This document shows positions 14,104 through 17,975 of a DNA stretch of 17,975 nucleotides, piece by piece; the first letter of the stretch is position 1; each line of letters opens with the position of its first letter. The notes under the pieces were generated by a model that was not told the DNA's origin, made no database searches, and worked only from the letters and a program-made list of their open reading frames with translations. Origin of the DNA: Chloroflexota bacterium (GTDB lineage Bacteria; Chloroflexota; Dormibacteria; Dormibacterales; Dormibacteraceae); the NCBI GenBank assembly GCA_005880175.1, contig VBJR01000050.1, positions 1,619 to 19,593 of the forward strand. The letters are read 5' to 3'. Made by a program: the position numbers and the translations under genes.

Positions 14104-16493
14104 TCAGGGGATCCCGCCCACCTCGCAGGTCAGGTTGAACGTTGCCTGGTTGGACAGGGCCGCTGGCGACGTCAGCAGCTTCAGCTGCTCCCAGCCCGTG
14201 AACGTCGTGTTCGCGTCCGAGCTCAGCTGCCAGGTGATCTGGACCTGCTGGCTGCCCGGGCCCGTGAACGACACCGAGGGGTTGGTGCTGAGGGTGGCGC
14301 CGTCGCTGCGCAGCCACGTGTACGGGACCTGGACCGGGGCGCTTCCCGTGTACGTGATCGTGGCCGTGAACGTGAACGTCACCGGGCAGCTGAACGTCGT
14401 CACGCTGGTCTGGTCCACCGTGGCCGAGACGCGGAACGGGATTGGGGTCGGCGTCGGGGCGGGGGTGGCGGGCGTCTGCGTCGGGGTGGGCGTCGTCGTC
14501 GGCTGCGGCGGCGCGGGCCGCCGCGTCGGCGTCGGCGTGGGGGTCGGGCTGGGGCTCGGCGACGGCGTGCTGTCCACCACCTGGAACGGCTGGTCGTCGA
14601 GCTCGGCCACGTTGCCCGCGAGGTCCGTCGCCCTGATCGACACCGTGTGCGTTCCCACCGTCCCGGCCACCAGCGGCCGGCCGAAGCTCACGTCGTCCGA
14701 GTACGGCGTCCAGTCCGACCCGTCCAGCCGGTACTGCACGCTCCCCACCCCGCTCAGCGTGTCCACGGCGCCGAGGCTCAGCCTGCCCGGGCGGTCCAGG
14801 ACGACGTCCGCCGGCGCGTCCGCCGGCCGGAACGCGAGCGTGTATCGTGAACTTCACGATCCGGCAGCGGGGTGGAGAGCCGGCGCACGAGATGACCAGG
14901 TAGATCCCGTCGGCGCTCACCGTGTACCTGGCGCCCGGGCGCAGGTGGACCAGGACCGGCCCCCGGGCCGGCGTGGGCGCCGCCGTCGCCGTGGGCGTCG
15001 CCGTCGGGGTGGCGGTGGCCGTGCCCGACGGCGTGCCGCCGGGAGTCGCGGTCGGGATCGCCGTCGGCGTGGCCGTGGGGGTCCCGGTCGGAGTCGGCGT
15101 GGGCGTCGGCGTCGCCGCCGGGCTCGGCGTCCCGCTCCCGCCGCCCACCTGCTGCACCGTCGTGTCCCCCGAGCTGCTCGGCGGCACCGAGACGGTCACG
15201 CCGCCCTGGTGCACGCTGCCGTCCTTCACGCCCTGGACCGACGGCGTGCCCGGCACCAGCCGCGCGCAGTTCTTGCCGGCCCCGTTGTACGTGACGATCC
15301 ACAGGGGGTTGTACCCGACGTTCGTGTACGAGCCGAGCGTCTTGGTCGTGCTGCCGTCCCAGGGGTCGGTGATCGTGTAGCCGTCGGCCTCGCCGCCCCC
15401 GCCCTGCGTGACGACCACGAAGTGCGAGCCGGTCTGGCCGCGGATCATCCCCCACGATCGCCGGGCTGCCCGTCTTCAGGTCCGCGTCCAGCTGGTCCCA
15501 GCTGAAGTCGGCCCGCACGCCGCCCTGGACCCTGCCGCTCGTGCAGCCGGTGGCCGCCTGCCACACGATCGGATCTGCCGCCGAGCCCAGGCAGGCATTG
15601 AGGTCCGTCGGCGACAGGAAGGCCCCGTAGTAGTTCAGCAGCATCGTCGTGGACGTCAGCGCGCAGCCGTAGCCGCCGATCGGGTCCCCGCCCAGCTGCA
15701 TGATCGTGCTCTGCCACGACGGGTCGTTCTGGCTGAAGACGGGGACACCACACGGCGTCGGCGGGCTGGGCGACGGCGTCGCCGCGCGCGCCGAGCTGGC
15801 CGCGCCCGTCAGCGGCGAGGGGCCGGGCGGCCCCTGCGCCGACTCGACGCCCTGCAGCAGCCCGATCTGGCCCGCGGCCGTGAAGCAGAGCGAGGCCGAG
15901 TGCCCGTGGGCGAACACGTCGAGCGGCAGGTCCGTCACCCTCTGCGGCGGCATGGAGCCGTCGCTGCGCACCGTCCACACCTCGAACCCCGCCGCCCGGA
16001 ACGCGGACAGCGGCCGGCCGACCACGTACGCGAGCGTGTCCGCGTTGGGCGACCACGCCGGCCGGACCGGCGCCAGCCCGCTGGTCAGCTGGACCAGCGG
16101 GTGCACCGTGCCCGGGCTGGCCACGTCCACGTACTGGATGCGCGCGCCGTCCATCAGCTCGTTGTCGGCCGTCACGTAGGCCAGGCGCCGCGAGTCGCTG
16201 GAGAGCGCGAGCAGCGAGTTGAACATGCCGGGCAGCGTCGCGGCCGGCTCGGTGCGCAGGACCCGCAGGTCCGAGTAGTCCAGGTTGGAGAGCCGGATGA
16301 GCGTGTTCTGGTCGTCGCTGAACAGGGTGGCCAGGTGGTCCGGCGCGTTCACGCACTCCTGCGCGGTCGAGGCGACGTGGAGTACCGGCCGCATGTGCAG
16401 CACGTAGCCGACCCCGCCGGCGCCGGCCAGCGCGAGCAGGATCCCGCCCGTCGCGGCCAGCGCGGTCGATCGGTTCAGAGCCAGGCCCCTCAT
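14104..16493 (-). CDS. Exported C39-like peptidase protein with beta-propeller and OmpL47/Ig-like domains; two frameshifts
   Basis: Restoring two single-base frameshifts gives about 795 residues. An N-terminal signal anchor (ALAATGGILLALAGAGGVGY) is followed by a TolB/PD40-like propeller segment (about 60-235, with SSDSRRLAYVTADNE and WSPNADTLAYV). A C39-like cysteine peptidase domain follows (about 260-400): GGYGCALTSTTML holds the likely nucleophile (Cys codon 15663-15665), GSHFVVV the histidine and TDPWDG the third residue. Thr/Pro linkers separate an OmpL47-type domain (SGVGSVQYRLDGSDWTPYSD, ending ATDLAGNVAELD) and a final Ig-like beta domain. The product is probably cell-surface or secreted. 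The ATG at 16493 has a GAGAGGGGG Shine-Dalgarno about 7 nt upstream. Frame breaks lie at 15449-15453 and near 14838-14843. It is divergent from the LuxR-type regulator, a plausible controller. Confidence 0.8.
14437..14570 (-). repeat. Thr/Pro-Ser/Pro low-complexity linker, C-terminal
   Basis: Degenerate hexanucleotide repeats (GGCGTC/GGGGTC types on the plus strand) encode a linker of alternating Thr, Ser and Pro between the OmpL47-like and final Ig-like domains. Such linkers are common in surface proteins of Chloroflexota and Actinomycetota and are often glycosylated. Confidence 0.75.
14838..14843 (-). other. Frameshift site 2 in the C39-like gene
   Basis: Removing one base here joins the upstream frame (KFTI) to the downstream frame (TLAFRPADAPADVVLD). 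It abuts a 17-nt near-palindrome (ATCGTGAA, C, TTCACGAT; 14844-14860), a structure prone to both replication slippage and sequencing error. Confidence 0.65.
14962..15130 (-). repeat. Thr/Pro low-complexity linker, central
   Basis: Repeats of GTCGCC/GTCGGC-type hexamers encode a linker of about 55 residues built from Thr-Pro and Ala-Thr-Pro units, between the C39-like domain and the following beta-rich region. Confidence 0.8.
15449..15453 (-). other. Frameshift site 1 in the C39-like gene (G5 homopolymer)
   Basis: On the minus strand the run of five G shifts the frame between KTGSPAIVG and MIRGQTGSHF. Four G would give a continuous peptidase domain. A homopolymer location makes a sequencing or assembly error plausible. 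Confidence 0.75.
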
Positions 16494-16575
16494 CTCAGTC
16501 CCCCTCTCTTTGCGCGAAAACGAGCGTCGATAGTCTAAACACGCGGTCCGCATCCGCACGTTGAGTCCCCGTTGA

Positions 16576-16585
16576 CTGCCCGAAA
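16576..16585 (+). promoter_or_regulatory. CTGCCCGAAA motif, copy 1
   Basis: This 10-mer lies 27 nt upstream of the LuxR-type regulator ATG at 16613, between it and the divergent peptidase gene, and overlaps a TTGACT -35-like hexamer (16572-16577). An exact second copy precedes the DUF4157 gene (17346-17355). It may be a shared binding site. Confidence 0.35.
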
Positions 16586-16612
16586 AGTCCCTGACTTCAG
16601 ACTGTGCGGGCA

Positions 16613-17284
16613 ATGGACAAAGGTGTGCTCCGCATGGCGCTGCTCGGCAGCCAGGAGCCGGCTCGAGAGCGGATCCCCATCTACGTCTCCGCCTGCGACC
16701 CCCTGTCGCGCGACGGCGTCGCCAGCCAGCTGCGCGGCCACGGCGTCGAGCTCGTCGACGAGCGCGGGCTGAACCCCGACGTCGTCGCCGTGGTGGTGGT
16801 GGACGAGATGGACGACCCGGCGGTGGGCGAGATCCGCTCGCTCCGGCGTCGCGGCGTGGACCACGTCGTGGTCGTGGCGACCCGGCTGGACGACGCCGGC
16901 CTGCTGGCCGCGGCCGAGGCGGGTGCGTGCGCCGTGCTGCGGCGCGCCCAGGCCAACCCCAACAGCCTCCTGGCCAGCATCCGCTCCGCCGCCGCCGGCG
17001 AGGGCTCGCTGCCCCCGGACCTGTTGGGCCGCCTCCTGGGCCAGGTCGGCCGCCTCCAGCGCCAGGTGCTGGCGCCCCGCGGGCTCACGTTCTCCGGCCT
17101 GACCGACCGCGAGGTCCGCGTCCTGCGCCTGCTCGCCGAGGGGTTCGACACGGCCGAGGTGGGCCGCCAGCTGTTCCTGTCGGAGCGGACCGTGAAGAAC
17201 GTCGTGCACGACGTCACCAGCCGGCTGAACCTGCGCAACCGGACCCACGCCGTCGCCTACGCCCTGCGCCAGGGCCTGATCTGA
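16613..17284 (+). CDS. LuxR/NarL-family regulator with degenerate receiver domain
   Basis: A 223-aa protein of response-regulator size. The N-terminal region (about residues 18-125) follows the receiver fold, from IPIYVSACDPLSRDGVASQL through VVAVVVVDEMDDP to VVVVATRLDDAGLLAAAEAG. It has only one of the N-terminal acidic residues and an Arg (VLRRAQ) in place of the conserved Lys, so phosphorylation is doubtful. The C-terminal NarL helix-turn-helix is complete: SGLTDREVRVLRLLAEGFDT, then EVGRQLFLSERTVKNVVHDV and LNLRNRTHAVAYAL. Starts at ATG 16613 or ATG 16634 are possible; the latter has AAAGG about 10 nt upstream and begins just before the conserved region. Similar orphan regulators accompany DUF4157/eCIS genes in Actinomycetota. 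It is divergent from the C39-like gene and upstream of the DUF4157 gene, both plausible targets. Confidence 0.88.
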   Translation: MDKGVLRMALLGSQEPARERIPIYVSACDPLSRDGVASQLRGHGVELVDERGLNPDVVAVVVVDEMDDPAVGEIRSLRRRGVDHVVVVATRLDDAGLLAAAEAGACAVLRRAQANPNSLLASIRSAAAGEGSLPPDLLGRLLGQVGRLQRQVLAPRGLTFSGLTDREVRVLRLLAEGFDTAEVGRQLFLSERTVKNVVHDVTSRLNLRNRTHAVAYALRQGLI

Positions 17285-17345
17285 CGACGTCATCCGCGCG
17301 CCAGCCTGGCGCCGCTCGCTGAAGGATCGCCAAAGGGACTGTGGG

Positions 17346-17355
17346 CTGCCCGAAA
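17346..17355 (+). promoter_or_regulatory. CTGCCCGAAA motif, copy 2
   Basis: Exact repeat of the 10-mer found upstream of the LuxR-type regulator. Here it is part of a small hairpin, TGCCC-GAAA-GGGCA, 26 nt upstream of the -35 hexamer of the DUF4157 gene, an activator-like position. Confidence 0.35.
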
Positions 17356-17381
17356 GGGCACGGAATGTGCGCGGGGAGCGC

Positions 17382-17410
17382 TTGACTCACGCGCGCGCGT
17401 GAGCTGTTAT
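17382..17410 (+). promoter_or_regulatory. Promoter of the DUF4157 gene with palindromic operator in the spacer
   Basis: TTGACT (17382-17387) and TGTTAT (17405-17410) are separated by exactly 17 nt, a sigma70-like arrangement. The 18-bp perfect palindrome CTCACGCGCGCGCGTGAG (17386-17403) fills the spacer. Transcription would begin about 17416-17418, only a few bases before the ATG at 17420. Confidence 0.6.
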
Positions 17411-17419
17411 TGCATCACG

Positions 17420-17975
17420 ATGGATGCCCACGAGTACGAGCGGATGGTCGCAGTGACGCGTCGGGCGTCCGAGCGATCGAGCGGGCCCGAGGCGGCGCCC
17501 GCGCCGCGAACCGACACGATGCCGGCGGCGGTGCTCAATCTGCAGCGGATGGCGGGGAACGAGAGCGTCAGCGCGCTCCTCGGCCAGCAGGAGGACGAGG
17601 AGCCGCGGTCGCCCGTGCACGACGTCGTCGGGTCGGGCGGCGGCAGCCCGCTGGAGCCAGGCGCCCGGTCCTTCCTCGAGGGCCGGATGGGAGCCGATTT
17701 CTCGGACGTGCGCGTGCACACCGGCGGCTCGGCGGACGCGTCCGCGCGCTCGATCAACGCGCAGGCCTACACGGTCGGCACCGACGTGGTGTTCCGCGAA
17801 GGCGCCTACCAGCCCGACAGCCCCGGCGGCCGCCACGTGCTGGCCCACGAGCTGGCCCACGTGATGCAGCAGAAGGCCGGGCCGGTCTCCGGCACCCCGG
17901 CGCCGGGCGGGATCAGCGTCAGCCACCCGTCCGACTCGTTCGAGCAGGCCGCGGAGGCGACGGCCTCCCAGGTCA
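17420..17975 (+). CDS. DUF4157 domain-containing protein (eCIS-associated; partial, C-terminus beyond window)
   Basis: The first 185 residues are present; the gene runs off the right edge. After a variable, charged N-terminus with VLNLQRMAGNESVSALL (about 39-55), the DUF4157 domain (about residues 77-155) shows LEGRMGADFSDVRVHTG, then ARSINAQAYTVGTDVVF, and finishes with HVLAHELAHVMQQ. HELAH (residues 143-147) is the HExxH zinc-peptidase-like motif. DUF4157 domains are strongly enriched near extracellular contractile injection systems and are found on their putative effectors. The ATG at 17420 is the start; an alternative ATG four bases on is out of frame and stops early, while an upstream in-frame GTG (17399) lies inside the promoter. 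No Shine-Dalgarno is visible, which fits the nearly leaderless promoter. Confidence 0.92.
   Translation, partial: MDAHEYERMVAVTRRASERSSGPEAAPAPRTDTMPAAVLNLQRMAGNESVSALLGQQEDEEPRSPVHDVVGSGGGSPLEPGARSFLEGRMGADFSDVRVHTGGSADASARSINAQAYTVGTDVVFREGAYQPDSPGGRHVLAHELAHVMQQKAGPVSGTPAPGGISVSHPSDSFEQAAEATASQV

Noticed and set aside
14437..15130. Short tandem repeats resembling a CRISPR or minisatellite
   Set aside because: They are degenerate hexamers that encode in-frame Thr/Pro linkers; there are no spacers of constant length.
15449..15453. Programmed ribosomal frameshift in the C39-like gene
   Set aside because: No slippery heptamer with a downstream structure is evident; a single-base excess in a G5 run is explained more simply by error or mutation.

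Overview
The window is uniformly GC-rich bacterial DNA (estimated by eye, not computed, at about 70% G+C). It carries a ribosomal-protein/translocation block in the middle and accessory genes on both sides. The short (186 aa) NusG without the long N-terminal extension of streptomycetes, the Thr/Pro-repeat secreted protein, the DUF4157 protein and the MalT/BTAD regulator suggest a high-GC Gram-positive-like soil lineage. I favour Chloroflexota or Candidatus Dormibacterota, with other Actinomycetota-like Terrabacteria possible. This is inference from gene style, because no rRNA is present.

Left part (1-4686, all minus strand). An isocitrate/isopropylmalate dehydrogenase-like gene is broken by a frameshift at the point where its metal-binding segment should be. 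Downstream of it come a PadR-type repressor, a 14-TM drug-efflux MFS transporter, a DUF72 (YecE-like) protein and the start of a MetE-like cobalamin-independent methionine synthase paralogue cut by the window edge. PadR and the efflux pump look like a regulator-transporter pair.

Middle part (4687-8808). rpmG-secE-nusG-rplA run on the plus strand and end at a strong intrinsic terminator. A convergent THUMP-type RNA methyltransferase gene follows, then rplJ-rplL with their own promoter-like site and a clear L10 autoregulatory leader. Two departures from the usual secE-nusG-rplK-rplA-rplJ-rplL order stand out. rplK (L11) is absent, with only 36 nt between nusG and rplA, and the L1 and L10/L12 genes are separated by a gene on the other strand.

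Right part (8809-17975). A double zinc-ribbon, membrane-anchored protein with a discoidin-like ectodomain is divergent from a 978-aa MalT-like ATPase fused to a SARP/BTAD regulator. Next are an AbiEi-type wHTH protein fused to a DUF559 nuclease domain, and a large exported protein on the minus strand (beta-propeller, C39-like cysteine peptidase, Thr/Pro linkers, OmpL47/Ig-like domains) interrupted by two single-base frameshifts. Divergent from it is a NarL/LuxR regulator with a degenerate receiver domain. The window ends inside a DUF4157 protein with an HELAH motif. DUF4157 proteins and such LuxR regulators are typical companions of extracellular contractile injection systems (eCIS), so the right edge probably enters an eCIS locus. 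The DUF4157 gene has a sigma70-like promoter with an 18-bp perfect palindrome in its spacer and a nearly leaderless start.

No stretch longer than 300 bases lacks a gene. I saw no rRNA, tRNA, CRISPR array, insertion sequence or replication origin.
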